Source of the DNA: Clostridia bacterium
GTDB taxonomy: Bacteria > Bacillota > Clostridia > Oscillospirales > CAG-272
Reading direction: 5' to 3'
DNA: 64,000 nt
Assembly: GCA_017508425.1 (NCBI GenBank)
Contig: JAFVYZ010000028.1
Coordinates: 1 to 64,000, forward strand
The notes under the pieces were generated by a model. That model was given only the letters and a program-made list of their open reading frames with translations, was not told the origin of the DNA and made no database searches. Shown here piece by piece: positions 1 to 8,146 of the stretch (its first letter is position 1; every line of letters starts with the position of its first letter). The position numbers and the translations under genes are program-made.

Positions 1-853
1 CCACTTTGCGATGGGTTAATGAAAACGTCTTCACAAGGGGTAAGTCGGCCGTGCTCATCACACGGAGCGTGTCGGGACATGCCGCGCGGCAAACGTCGAA
101 GAGCTTTGCGGTGTTTGAGCTCTCACGACCGCCGATCACGACCATCCCGTCCGATGCTGCGGCAAGTGCCGCCGCTTCTTTTTGCCTGGAATCCGTAACA
201 TTACATATTGTATCAAAAATTAACGCGTTTGTACAGTCCTTTTTTAAAAGTTTTTGACATTTTTTCCATTCTGTTAATTTTTGGGTCGTTTGTGCCACCA
301 TTACGGGCATTTTTGACAAAATTTTCGCACCAAGTGTGCCCGAAAGCGCCACCTCAAGCTCCGCTGCATCAGCAAAAACAAGCTTTTCACCCTCAAAGCA
401 GCTCATAAATCCCTCGACCTCGGGGTGGACGGCATTGCCAATGCCGATGAAAATGTGAGAATGCTTGCCCTCTCGCTCCATCTCCTCGGCAATGCGATGG
501 ATCTTCGTGACAAACGGACAGGTGCAATCGACAAACGAAAAGCCGTCGTGCTCGGCACTCAGCCGCTCAAGCAGGGCTCTCACCTCACGGGTGATGCCGT
601 GCGCACGCACAAAGACCGTCACAGGCTCCTGTGCCGTCGCACCGTCGGCAAGGGCCTCAAGGTCCTTCGCCTCAATGGCCAAAACGCCGCGTGCGGCAAG
701 CCCCTTGTTGTACTCCTCGTTATGGATCAAATGACCGAGTGTAAAAATGCGCTCGCCGGGGGCGGCGGCTTCTATGCGGCGAGAAAGCCGATCGGTTGCG
801 GCCCTCACACCCGGGCAAAAGCCCGCGTTTTTGGCAACGGTGATCTCCATCAT
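1..853 (-). CDS. ispH: 4-hydroxy-3-methylbut-2-enyl diphosphate reductase, partial (3' end outside window)
   Basis: Last step of the MEP isoprenoid pathway: an iron-sulfur enzyme that reduces HMBPP to IPP and DMAPP. Translation of the minus strand from 853 gives MMEITVAKNAGFCPGV, and the three cluster-binding cysteines are in their usual contexts: GFCPGV near residue 13, DCTCPF near residue 97 and ICNVT near residue 195. The ESSNT motif also follows. The frame is open to position 1 and stops just short of the conserved VGITAGAST segment, so the end is missing. In many Clostridia this gene continues into ribosomal S1-like domains; that cannot be judged here. The start codon overlaps the plsC stop (ATGA), giving translational coupling in a cmk-plsC-ispH operon. 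Identification is firm. Confidence 0.95.
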   Translation of the reverse strand, partial: MMEITVAKNAGFCPGVRAATDRLSRRIEAAAPGERIFTLGHLIHNEEYNKGLAARGVLAIEAKDLEALADGATAQEPVTVFVRAHGITREVRALLERLSAEHDGFSFVDCTCPFVTKIHRIAEEMEREGKHSHIFIGIGNAVHPEVEGFMSCFEGEKLVFADAAELEVALSGTLGAKILSKMPVMVAQTTQKLTEWKKCQKLLKKDCTNALIFDTICNVTDSRQKEAAALAAASDGMVVIGGRESSNTAKLFDVCRAACPDTLRVMSTADLPLVKTFSLTHRKV

Positions 854-1470
854 TTCACCGTATCGCCAAGGCGGCAGATCTCCGCAAAGATCTCATTCGA
901 AATGCGTGCATACTCCCCCGCTGCCTCTTTGTCATAGTGAAAATGCTCGAACGGGATCGGCTCGCCGATCACCACAGTCACACGGCGGAAAAATTTCCAC
1001 TGATAGTTTTTCATTTTAATGTGCACGGGCAGGATTTGCGCGCCCGCGTGCGAAGCGATCATTGCGGCACCGTTCTTGGCCTTGGTGTCGCGCGGATCCT
1101 TCCCGGCGCAGCGCGTGCCCTGCGGGAAAAGGCCGATACTGCGGCCGTTTTCAAGCAAATGAATGGCGTGCTTGATCGCCCCGACGTCCCCCTTGCCGCG
1201 CGACACGGGATAAGCCCCGAGCCAACGCACCAGTCGCCCTAAAACGGGCACGCGAAAGAGCTCGGCCTTGGCCATAAAGTGCGGCTGCTGACGGCGAAGC
1301 GCAATGCACAAAAACACAGGGTCCAGCACGGTTTGATGGTTTCCGCACACAAGATAGACCCCCTCGCCCTTCTTCGGCTCATTCTTGCGCCCGACCACCC
1401 GTACACGAAACAGGAGCTTGGCAGGAATCACCAAAAGGGTCCTGATGATTACATAAAACACACTTTTCAT
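850..1470 (-). CDS. plsC: 1-acyl-sn-glycerol-3-phosphate acyltransferase (PlsC-like)
   Basis: Membrane-associated acyltransferase that makes phosphatidic acid for phospholipid synthesis. The 206-residue protein has a hydrophobic N-terminus, the catalytic NHxxxxD motif (NHQTVLD, residues 44-50) and the block III motif as FPQGTR, where most family members have FPEGTR. The substitution of Glu by Gln is a small oddity. The ATG overlaps the cmk stop codon by four bases, and the stop overlaps the ispH start, so the three genes are translationally coupled. The cmk-plsC-ispH order is common in Clostridia. Substrate specificity cannot be read from sequence. Confidence 0.92.
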   Translation of the reverse strand: MKSVFYVIIRTLLVIPAKLLFRVRVVGRKNEPKKGEGVYLVCGNHQTVLDPVFLCIALRRQQPHFMAKAELFRVPVLGRLVRWLGAYPVSRGKGDVGAIKHAIHLLENGRSIGLFPQGTRCAGKDPRDTKAKNGAAMIASHAGAQILPVHIKMKNYQWKFFRRVTVVIGEPIPFEHFHYDKEAAGEYARISNEIFAEICRLGDTVK

Positions 1471-2141
1471 ACCGTTTTGCCGCCTTTTTCACGGATGATG
1501 GAGAGCACCGCCTCGATGCTTTCCTCCACCGAAAGGTCGGAATTGTCAAAAAGGATCGCATCGGGAGCCGCCACAGCAGGTGCAATATCGCGGTTGCGGT
1601 CGTTTTGGTCGCGCTCGATCATTTCACGCAGCACGTCCTCGTAATTCGCCTCCATGCCCTTGGCAATCAGCTCCTTGGTACGGCGCAGGGCTCTTGCCTC
1701 ATTTGAGGCGGTCATAAAGATCTTGACGTCGGCATTCGGCAGGATCACCGTGCCAATATCACGGCCGTCCATAACCACACTGTTTTTGGAGGCAATGTCA
1801 CGCTGCGTGTCGAGCAAAAAGGCGCGCACCTCGGGCACGGCGGAGACCGCCGAGGCATACATTGAGATCTCAGGCTCGCGAATACGGTCACCCAAGTCCT
1901 CGCCGTTCAAATACACGTGCTGTGCGCCGTTTTCATAGCGTACCTCGATTTTAATATGCGGCAGGCAGGATATGATACCCTCGACATCGGTGCGGGAAAA
2001 ACCGCGACTACGGACAAAATAACCCACGGTACGGTAAAGTGCACCCGTATCCACGTAAACGATTGAAAGACGTGCGGCAATCGCTTTCGCGATGCTGCTT
2101 TTTCCGGCCCCACTGGGACCGTCAATAGCAATTCTTAACAT
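1467..2141 (-). CDS. cmk: (d)CMP kinase
   Basis: Phosphorylates CMP and dCMP with ATP, a cytosolic pyrimidine salvage step that feeds CTP and CDP-lipid pools. The 224-residue product has the family's usual length, the P-loop GPSGAGKSS at residues 8-16, the YVDTGALYR nucleotide-binding segment near residue 29, and VVMDGRDIGTV near residue 120. A purine-rich site (GAAGGAGAACC on the minus strand) lies upstream of the ATG. It is 24 bp downstream of the YhiN-like gene and overlaps plsC, consistent with one transcript. Confidence 0.95.
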   Translation of the reverse strand: MLRIAIDGPSGAGKSSIAKAIAARLSIVYVDTGALYRTVGYFVRSRGFSRTDVEGIISCLPHIKIEVRYENGAQHVYLNGEDLGDRIREPEISMYASAVSAVPEVRAFLLDTQRDIASKNSVVMDGRDIGTVILPNADVKIFMTASNEARALRRTKELIAKGMEANYEDVLREMIERDQNDRNRDIAPAVAAPDAILFDNSDLSVEESIEAVLSIIREKGGKTV

Positions 2142-2165
2142 AGCGGTTCTCCTTCGACTTTTTGT

Positions 2166-3407
2166 TTATTCAAGGTCAAATGCGGCATTTTCGCCCGCAA
2201 GCACCGCGGTCGAAAAAGCAATTTGCAGGTTAAATCCGCCCGTATAGGCATCAAGGTCAAGCACCTCACCGGCAAAATAAAGACCCTTTTTCTTTTTGGA
2301 GGCCATGGTTCCCGGCACGATCTCGGAAAGCGAGACACCGCCCTTGGTGACGATCGCCTCCGCCACGGGGCGGAAGCCCTTGATCCTCACGGGCAGGGCT
2401 TTGAGAAGAGAAAGCAATGTCGCGCGCTCCTCCTTGGTCACGGCATTGACCTTTTTTCGCGCATCAATGCCCGACAAACGCACAAGCGGTGCGATCAGCT
2501 TTTGCGGCAAAAGGTCGGAAAGCGCGTTTTGAAAATCGCGGTTTTGATATTTTTTAAAATCGGCAAGCAGTCTTGCATCCAGCATTTTCTCATCCAGCGC
2601 CGGCTTCAGATCAATGTACGCCGTATAACGCCCCCCTGCCATATCCCTGAGGTGCGCCGACGCCGACAGCACCAAGGGACCGGAAAGGCCGAAATGCGTA
2701 AAAAGCATTTCGCCGAAATCCTCATAGATCGCCTTATTTTTCTCGTTATCACGCACGGTAAGACGTACGTTTTTAAGCGCAAGGCCCTGCACGCTCCCGC
2801 AAAATCCGCCGTCCTCCACAAGAGGAACAAGCGAGGGCGTGGGAGGCACAACGGTATGCCCCGCGGCACGTGCAAAGCGATATCCGTCTCCCGTGGAGCC
2901 CGTCAAGGGGTAGGAGACGCCGCCCGTGGCAACAATTACCTTATCGAAGGGCTCGGTGCCTCGATCGGTCACGACCCCCGAAATACATTCACCGTCAAAG
3001 GCGAGATCCTTCGCGGTCGCATGCAAGATACGCACACCCGTTGCGCGGCATTCGCGCACCAGCGCATCGACCACGTCGGTGGCCTTGTCGGACACGGGAA
3101 ACACGCGATTGCCGCGCTCCACCTTCAGCGGCACGCCGAGTGCCTCAAAAAAGGCCTCGGTATCCTCGGAGCTGAAGCGATCCCACGCGGAATACAAAAA
3201 CCGTGCATTGCCCGTGACGCTCGCAAAAAACACGTCACGTGTGCAGTGATTCGTTACATTGCATCTACCCTTGCCCGTGATGCGGAGCTTGCGCCCGCAT
3301 CGCTCATTTTTCTCAAATACGGTGACCTCGCCACCCATACGCGCGGCGTGTATCGCCGCCATCATCCCGGCGGCTCCGCCGCCGATCACTGCAATCCTTA
3401 CTGCCAT
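2166..3407 (-). CDS. NAD(P)/FAD-dependent oxidoreductase, YhiN/HI0933 family
   Basis: Flavoprotein of the HI0933/YhiN family (often annotated aminoacetone oxidase family FAD-binding enzyme); the physiological reaction is not established. The Rossmann motif VIGGGAAGMMAA is at the N-terminus, followed by GRKLRITGKGRCNVTN, a family hallmark, and a C-terminal FAGEVLDLDAYTGGFNLQ segment that closes the FAD site. The longest open frame starts upstream at 3485, but those 26 residues overlap the MurR/RpiR gene and do not look like the family; ATG at 3407, four bases after the upstream stop, puts the Rossmann motif at the very start. There is no clear ribosome site, so coupling to the upstream gene is likely. 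The protein is 413 residues long from this start. Confidence 0.88.
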   Translation of the reverse strand: MAVRIAVIGGGAAGMMAAIHAARMGGEVTVFEKNERCGRKLRITGKGRCNVTNHCTRDVFFASVTGNARFLYSAWDRFSSEDTEAFFEALGVPLKVERGNRVFPVSDKATDVVDALVRECRATGVRILHATAKDLAFDGECISGVVTDRGTEPFDKVIVATGGVSYPLTGSTGDGYRFARAAGHTVVPPTPSLVPLVEDGGFCGSVQGLALKNVRLTVRDNEKNKAIYEDFGEMLFTHFGLSGPLVLSASAHLRDMAGGRYTAYIDLKPALDEKMLDARLLADFKKYQNRDFQNALSDLLPQKLIAPLVRLSGIDARKKVNAVTKEERATLLSLLKALPVRIKGFRPVAEAIVTKGGVSLSEIVPGTMASKKKKGLYFAGEVLDLDAYTGGFNLQIAFSTAVLAGENAAFDLE

Positions 3408-3411
3408 ACGA

Positions 3412-4272
3412 TCAGCTGTTTTTATCGTACACGTCGTACTCGTCCCAAATTTTTTCAAGACGGTGCAAGCGCTTGGCGACTTCATCGTGGCGGCGCATGG
3501 AAACGGCCGCGATCATCGCGTTGATGATGCTGAGCGGTGCAACGAGCGAATCGACAAAGGAGGCCATGTCGCTGCTTGCGATAAGAAGCTGATCCGCCCC
3601 CTTTGCCAAGGGCGAGGTCGCGCTATCGGTCAAGGCCACCACGTCGGTTCCCGCATCGTGGGCAAACTCCACCGCGCGCACCGTGCGCTTGGAATAGCGC
3701 GGGAAGCTGATGGCGATCAGCACGTCCTCAGGTCCCACGTTTAAAAGCTGCTCGAAAATTTCAGTGCCCGTTTTGCCCTCTACGGCACGAACGTTGTCGA
3801 ACATCATACGGAAATTAAAGGTCAAAAATTCCGCAAGAGCCGCCGACGAGCGCACACCGAGAATGTAGATGTTGCGTGCCGAGACGATCTTTTCAACCGC
3901 CGCCTCAAAGGCCGCCCTATCAATGGCGTCCAGGGTGTGCCGGATCTTATCGGCATCACTGTCAAGGACCTTATCCAAAACGTTATTCGAATCAAAAAGA
4001 TTGTCGGCCACCTCCATGCGCTGTGCGGCGGTCATGTTGGTCCTGGCCAGCTCCTGCAGGGCGCGCTGCATTTCGGGATATCCCGCAAAGCCAAGCTCGT
4101 TGGCAAAACGGACGACCGTAGATTCCGACACCGCGACAAGCGCGCCAAGGCGCGCGGCCGTCATATATGCGGCGCGGTCATAATGGCTTAAAATATATTG
4201 TGCAATGAGGCGCTGACCCTTGGAAAGGGTTGGCAGGCGCATCGTGATCAGTGCGAGCAAATTTTGTTTCAT
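3412..4272 (-). CDS. MurR/RpiR family transcriptional regulator
   Basis: DNA-binding regulator with an N-terminal helix-turn-helix domain (SKGQRLIAQYI and AVSESTVVRFANELGFAGYPEMQ, which are typical of RpiR) and a C-terminal SIS sugar-phosphate binding domain (NIYILGVRSSAALAEFL; ISFPRYSKRTVRAVEFA). Family members respond to phosphosugars. The ATG at 4272 is preceded by AAGGAGAGAG at a good distance; an in-frame upstream codon at 4296 would add eight poor residues. It is first in the operon leading to cmk-plsC-ispH, an unusual place for a phosphosugar regulator. The target is unknown. Confidence 0.88.
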   Translation of the reverse strand: MKQNLLALITMRLPTLSKGQRLIAQYILSHYDRAAYMTAARLGALVAVSESTVVRFANELGFAGYPEMQRALQELARTNMTAAQRMEVADNLFDSNNVLDKVLDSDADKIRHTLDAIDRAAFEAAVEKIVSARNIYILGVRSSAALAEFLTFNFRMMFDNVRAVEGKTGTEIFEQLLNVGPEDVLIAISFPRYSKRTVRAVEFAHDAGTDVVALTDSATSPLAKGADQLLIASSDMASFVDSLVAPLSIINAMIAAVSMRRHDEVAKRLHRLEKIWDEYDVYDKNS

Positions 4273-4325
4273 ACCGCTCTCTCTCCTTGGCCGCACAATG
4301 CGGCAATTTCAAATATCAATATTAT

Positions 4326-4354
4326 ATTTTATAATAAAATATCCAAAAAGTCAA
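4326..4354 (-). promoter_or_regulatory. Sigma-A type promoter of the MurR/RpiR-cmk-plsC-ispH operon
   Basis: On the minus strand TTGACT (4349-4354) and TAAAAT (4326-4331) are separated by exactly 17 bp, about 55 bases upstream of the regulator start. Confidence 0.75.
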
Positions 4355-4415
4355 GTGCGAACCCAAATTATCAATTTCTCACACCGAATTATCACATTTG
4401 AACCCCAAAAACGAC

Positions 4416-4444
4416 TTGACAAGAAAGACGCCGTATGATATACT
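4416..4444 (+). promoter_or_regulatory. Sigma-A promoter of the tyrS T-box leader
   Basis: A perfect TTGACA (4416-4421) and TATACT (4439-4444) with 17-bp spacing, immediately upstream of the T-box RNA. Confidence 0.88.
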
Positions 4445-4449
4445 TTTTT

Positions 4450-4706
4450 TGTAAAGACAAAGACCGAAAGAGTAGGCGGGTCACCGACGCAAAGAGAGCC
4501 GTTGGATGGTGTAAAACGGTAGCGGCACCCTCCCGAAATACATTCGCGAGTTGCACACCGAAAAGGGCTCGTCCCCCGGTAGGCTGTGACGGTGTCGCCC
4601 GTTATGCGAGCACGGCATTTGCCGTTTGAGATGCCGCCTTATGGCGGTAACAGAGGTGGTACCGCGATCACTCGCCCTCTTGCCGTATGGCAGGGGCGTT
4701 TTTATT
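4450..4706 (+). promoter_or_regulatory. T-box riboswitch (tyrosine)
   Basis: Leader RNA that reads uncharged tRNA-Tyr. It has the AGAGAG stretch of stem I, a candidate UAC specifier at 4539-4541, the T-box sequence AGGTGGTACCGCG ending at 4666, and a G+C-rich terminator stem (4673-4698) followed by TTTTTATTTT. The UGGU of the antiterminator bulge matches the ACCA end expected of tRNA-Tyr. Starvation for charged tRNA-Tyr should permit read-through into tyrS. Confidence 0.92.
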
Positions 4707-4734
4707 TTGTTTATACAAAAAAAGGAGATAGACT

Positions 4735-5949
4735 ATGAAAATTTACGAAGAGCTCGTAGCACGCGGCCTCATTGCGCAGGTCACCAACGAGGAGGAGATC
4801 AAGGCGCTTGTCAACGAGGGCAAGGCAACCTTCTACATCGGCTTTGACCCGACGGCCGATTCCCTGCACGTCGGACACTTTATGGCGCTTTGCCTGATGA
4901 AGCGCCTGCAAATGGCGGGCAACAAGCCCGTGGTACTCATTGGCGGCGGTACGGCCATGATCGGCGACCCGTCGGGGCGCACCGATATGCGCAAAATGAT
5001 GACGCGCGAAACGATCGAGCACAACGTCGCTTGCTTCAAAAAGCAAATGTCGCGCTTTATCGATTTTGACCGCGCGATCCTTGTCAACAACGCCGACTGG
5101 CTGCTTGACCTCAATTACGTGGACGTGCTGCGCGACGTCGGCGCTTGTTTTTCCGTGAACAAAATGCTTTCGGCCGAGTGCTACAAGCAGCGCATGGAGA
5201 AGGGGCTTTCCTTCCTTGAATTCAACTACATGATCATGCAGTCCTACGACTTCTACCACCTGTTTAAGACCTACAACTGCAACATGCAGTTCGGCGGCGA
5301 CGACCAGTGGTCGAACATGCTGGGCGGCACGGAGTTGATCCGCAAAAAGCTTGGCAAGGACGCGCACGCAATGACCATCACCCTGCTGCTCAACTCCGAG
5401 GGCAAAAAGATGGGCAAGACCGCAAGCGGTGCGGTATGGCTCGATCCCGAAAAATCGACACCCTACGAATTTTACCAGTACTGGCGCAATGTCGGCGACG
5501 CCGATGTTTTGAAGTGCATCCGCATGCTGACCTTCCTGCCCGTTGAGGAGATCGACAAGATGGATGGCTGGCAGGGCGAGCAGCTCAACCGCGCAAAGGA
5601 GATCCTTGCCTTTGAGCTGACCAAGCTCGTGCACGGCGAGGAGGAGGCTCTGAAGGCTGAGGCAAGCGCCAAGGCACTGTTCGGCGCAGGCTCTGCCGCC
5701 GACGCACCCACCACCGAGCTTACCGCCGAGGACCTCGCGGACGGCGCCATTGACATTCTCACCCTGCTTGTCAAGTGCGAGCTTTGCGCCTCGAAATCCG
5801 AGGCACGTCGCAACGTACAGCAAGGAGGCGTCACGGTCGAGGGCGACAAGGTGACCGACGTTTACAAGACCTACACGAGCGCCGAGCTTGCAGGCGGGCT
5901 TCTCGTCAAGCGCGGCAAAAAGAGCTACCGCCGCGCGGTGATGAAATAA
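4735..5949 (+). CDS. tyrS: Tyrosyl-tRNA synthetase
   Basis: Class I aminoacyl-tRNA synthetase that charges tRNA-Tyr. The 404-residue protein has the HIGH-like signature HVGHF near residue 46, the tyrosine-binding QFGGDDQW segment, the KMSKS-like KMGKT loop near residue 225 and a C-terminal S4-like RNA-binding domain ([12 protein letters not shown]). The start has AAAGGAGATAG before it. It lies downstream of its own T-box, which supports the assignment independently. Length is typical of the bacterial TyrS type. Confidence 0.97.
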   Translation: MKIYEELVARGLIAQVTNEEEIKALVNEGKATFYIGFDPTADSLHVGHFMALCLMKRLQMAGNKPVVLIGGGTAMIGDPSGRTDMRKMMTRETIEHNVACFKKQMSRFIDFDRAILVNNADWLLDLNYVDVLRDVGACFSVNKMLSAECYKQRMEKGLSFLEFNYMIMQSYDFYHLFKTYNCNMQFGGDDQWSNMLGGTELIRKKLGKDAHAMTITLLLNSEGKKMGKTASGAVWLDPEKSTPYEFYQYWRNVGDADVLKCIRMLTFLPVEEIDKMDGWQGEQLNRAKEILAFELTKLVHGEEEALKAEASAKALFGAGSAADAPTTELTAEDLADGAIDILTLLVKCELCASKSEARRNVQQGGVTVEGDKVTDVYKTYTSAELAGGLLVKRGKKSYRRAVMK

Positions 5950-6021
5950 AGAAAAAAACAAGCATAAAAACGGTTCTTGCACGCGACGCGCCCAAGATGT
6001 ATCATAAAGAGGAATAGTGCT

Positions 6022-6708
6022 ATGAAATACATGGAATTACGAGAGCAGATCTGCGACGTTTGCCACAAAATGTGGCAGCTTGGTTGGGTTGCCGCCAATG
6101 ACGGAAACGTCACGGTAAAGCTGCCCGACGGCAACTTTCTTGCTACGCCCACGGGCATCAGCAAGAGCTTTATCACCCCCGAAAAGCTGGTCATCATCGA
6201 CGGCGAGGGCAAGGTGGTTGAGGCTGAGGGTCCCTACAAGCCCTCCAGTGAGATCAAAATGCACCTGCGCTGCTACCGCGAGCGCCCCGACGTTGGCGCG
6301 GTGGTGCACGCACACCCTGCCACCGCCACCGGCTATGCGGTTGCGGGCAAGAGCCTTGATGAGTATTCGATGATCGAAACCGTCATCGCCATCGGCTCGA
6401 TTCCCCTCACGCCCTACGGCACGCCCAGCACCGACGAGGTGCCCGAGGCGATCACGCCTTATCTTGCAAATCACGACGTGTTCCTGCTCCAAAACCATGG
6501 CGCACTGACGGTCGGTGCCGATCTCATTACTGCCTATTACCGCATGGAAACACTTGAGCTTTTTGCTAAAATCTCCCTTACGGCACATCTGCTTGGCGGA
6601 GCGAAAGAGATTGCAAAGCCCCAGATCGACAAGCTCCTTGATCTGCGTGAAAACTATTACCATGTAACGGGTAAACACCCCGGCTACAAGCACTACAACG
6701 ACAAATAA
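6022..6708 (+). CDS. Class II aldolase (L-fuculose-1-phosphate / L-rhamnulose-1-phosphate aldolase type)
   Basis: Zinc-dependent aldolase that would split a ketose-1-phosphate into DHAP and lactaldehyde. The AAND-GNVTVK N-terminal motif, the zinc ligands HAH (VVHAHPATATG) and the third histidine in QNHGAL, and a catalytic Glu candidate in SSEIKMHL are present. The ATG at 6022 has AGAGGAA upstream; the open frame begins 15 codons earlier without support. Its neighbour 17 bp downstream is a rhamnulokinase, so the pair probably performs the kinase and aldolase steps of rhamnose or fucose breakdown. The isomerase and transporter are not in this window. Fuculose versus rhamnulose cannot be decided from sequence. 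Confidence 0.85.
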   Translation: MKYMELREQICDVCHKMWQLGWVAANDGNVTVKLPDGNFLATPTGISKSFITPEKLVIIDGEGKVVEAEGPYKPSSEIKMHLRCYRERPDVGAVVHAHPATATGYAVAGKSLDEYSMIETVIAIGSIPLTPYGTPSTDEVPEAITPYLANHDVFLLQNHGALTVGADLITAYYRMETLELFAKISLTAHLLGGAKEIAKPQIDKLLDLRENYYHVTGKHPGYKHYNDK

Positions 6709-6725
6709 ACAATAAGGAGTTGCCT

Positions 6726-8108
6726 ATGCCTTACTGTCTTGCCATCGACATCGGCGCGTCAAGCGGCAGACACCTGCTCGGCGAGCTGAAAAACGGAAAG
6801 CTGGAAACCACCGAGATCTACCGCTTTGAAAACGGCATGAAGGAGCAAAACGGGGCGCTAACCTGGGATATCGCGGCGCTGACCGACCACGTGATCGCAG
6901 GTATTGCCAAATGCCGCGAGCTCGGGAAAATCCCCGCCACCATCGCGATCGATACGTGGGGCGTTGATTACGTGTTGCTTGACGGGTGTGACAAGGAGAT
7001 CCTACCCTGCTACGCCTACCGCGACAGTCGCACGGCACACTGCCCCGACGAGGTGTTCTCGATCCTGCCCGAAAACGAATTATATGCCAAGACGGGTATC
7101 CAAAAGCAGTGCTACAACACCCTTTATCAGCTTTACGCCGACAAAAAGGCCGGCAGGCTCGCGGGTGCAAAAAGCTTTTTGCTCATGCCCGAGTATCTTT
7201 CCTTTAAATTAACGGGCGTGAAGGCGCACGAATATACCATTTGCTCGACCACAAATCTTTTGAACGCCGAGGCAAAGACCTGGGATTTCAGCATCGTTGA
7301 CACCCTGGGATTGCCGCGTGAGCTGTTTGGCGAGATCCTGCCGCCCGCAGCCCCCGTCGGAGCCCTGCTCCCCGAGATCGCGGCGCGCGTCGGGTTTGAT
7401 GCGACTGTGGTGTTTTGCCCCTCGCACGACACCGCGGCGGCCGTTGCCGCCTGCCCCTTGACTGACGGCTCTGCCTTTATCTCGTCGGGCACGTGGAGCC
7501 TGGTCGGTACCGAGCTAACCTCCCCCACGACCAGCGCCTTGGCACAAGCCGCCAACCTGACCAATGAGGGCGGCATCGATTATCGCTACCGTTTTCTCAA
7601 AAACATTATGGGTATGTGGCTGTTCCAAAGCATCCGAAAGGAGCTCGGCAAGAAATATACCTATGATGAAATGATGCACATGGCCGAGGAGAGCACCTTT
7701 ACCGAATGCATTGATCCTACCGATGCCGCATTCCTCGCCCCCGCGAGCATGATCGAGGCAGTACGCACCGATCTCGGCAAGCCCGACCTTCCGCTTGGTG
7801 ACCTGCTCTCGAGTGTGTATCATTCTCTTGCCTCAAGCTATAAGAGGACCGTCGAGGAGATCGAATCCATTTCGGGTGAGGCGATCCATACCGTTGCCAT
7901 CGTCGGCGGCGGCTGCAAGGACGATTATCTCAATCGCCTCACGGCCCGCTATACGGGCAAGCGTGTGTCGGCAGGACCCGTAGAATGTACCGCAACGGGT
8001 AATATTTTGGCCCAGCTGATGTATCTTGACCCCTCTCTTTCCTCCATGGCAGCGAGGGATATTGTAAGAAACACCTATAAGGACGATATCAAATATTACG
8101 AAGTATAA
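6726..8108 (+). CDS. rhaB: Rhamnulokinase, FGGY family
   Basis: Sugar kinase of the FGGY/actin-like ATPase fold that phosphorylates L-rhamnulose at O-1. The phosphate-1 loop DIGASSGR is at the N-terminus, followed by DTWGVDYVLLD, the SHDTAAAVAA segment, SSGTWSLVGTE and the adenosine-binding VGGGCKDDYLN, all in RhaB-like form. The ATG at 6726 sits six bases after AAGGAG; a TTG at 6720 in frame is too close to the ribosome site. It forms an operon with the preceding class II aldolase and ends at a strong terminator. L-fuculokinase activity is the main alternative. Confidence 0.87.
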   Translation: MPYCLAIDIGASSGRHLLGELKNGKLETTEIYRFENGMKEQNGALTWDIAALTDHVIAGIAKCRELGKIPATIAIDTWGVDYVLLDGCDKEILPCYAYRDSRTAHCPDEVFSILPENELYAKTGIQKQCYNTLYQLYADKKAGRLAGAKSFLLMPEYLSFKLTGVKAHEYTICSTTNLLNAEAKTWDFSIVDTLGLPRELFGEILPPAAPVGALLPEIAARVGFDATVVFCPSHDTAAAVAACPLTDGSAFISSGTWSLVGTELTSPTTSALAQAANLTNEGGIDYRYRFLKNIMGMWLFQSIRKELGKKYTYDEMMHMAEESTFTECIDPTDAAFLAPASMIEAVRTDLGKPDLPLGDLLSSVYHSLASSYKRTVEEIESISGEAIHTVAIVGGGCKDDYLNRLTARYTGKRVSAGPVECTATGNILAQLMYLDPSLSSMAARDIVRNTYKDDIKYYEV

Positions 8109-8110
8109 TA

Positions 8111-8146
8111 AAAAAAGATCCCCTGCCGTGCAGGGGATCTTTTTTT
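8111..8146 (+). terminator. Bidirectional rho-independent terminator
   Basis: A perfect 10-bp stem (8117-8126 with 8130-8139, CGT loop) flanked by A6 upstream and T7 downstream. It serves rhaB and the convergent transglutaminase-like gene, whose stop codon lies inside the T-run. Confidence 0.92.

Noticed and set aside
2223..3524. A 433-codon plus-strand frame opposite the YhiN-like gene
   Set aside because: It is the mirror of a well-supported gene, has no family match and no ribosome site.
4711..5982. A 423-codon minus-strand frame opposite tyrS
   Set aside because: Antisense to tyrS, created by its codon bias; no domain recognised.
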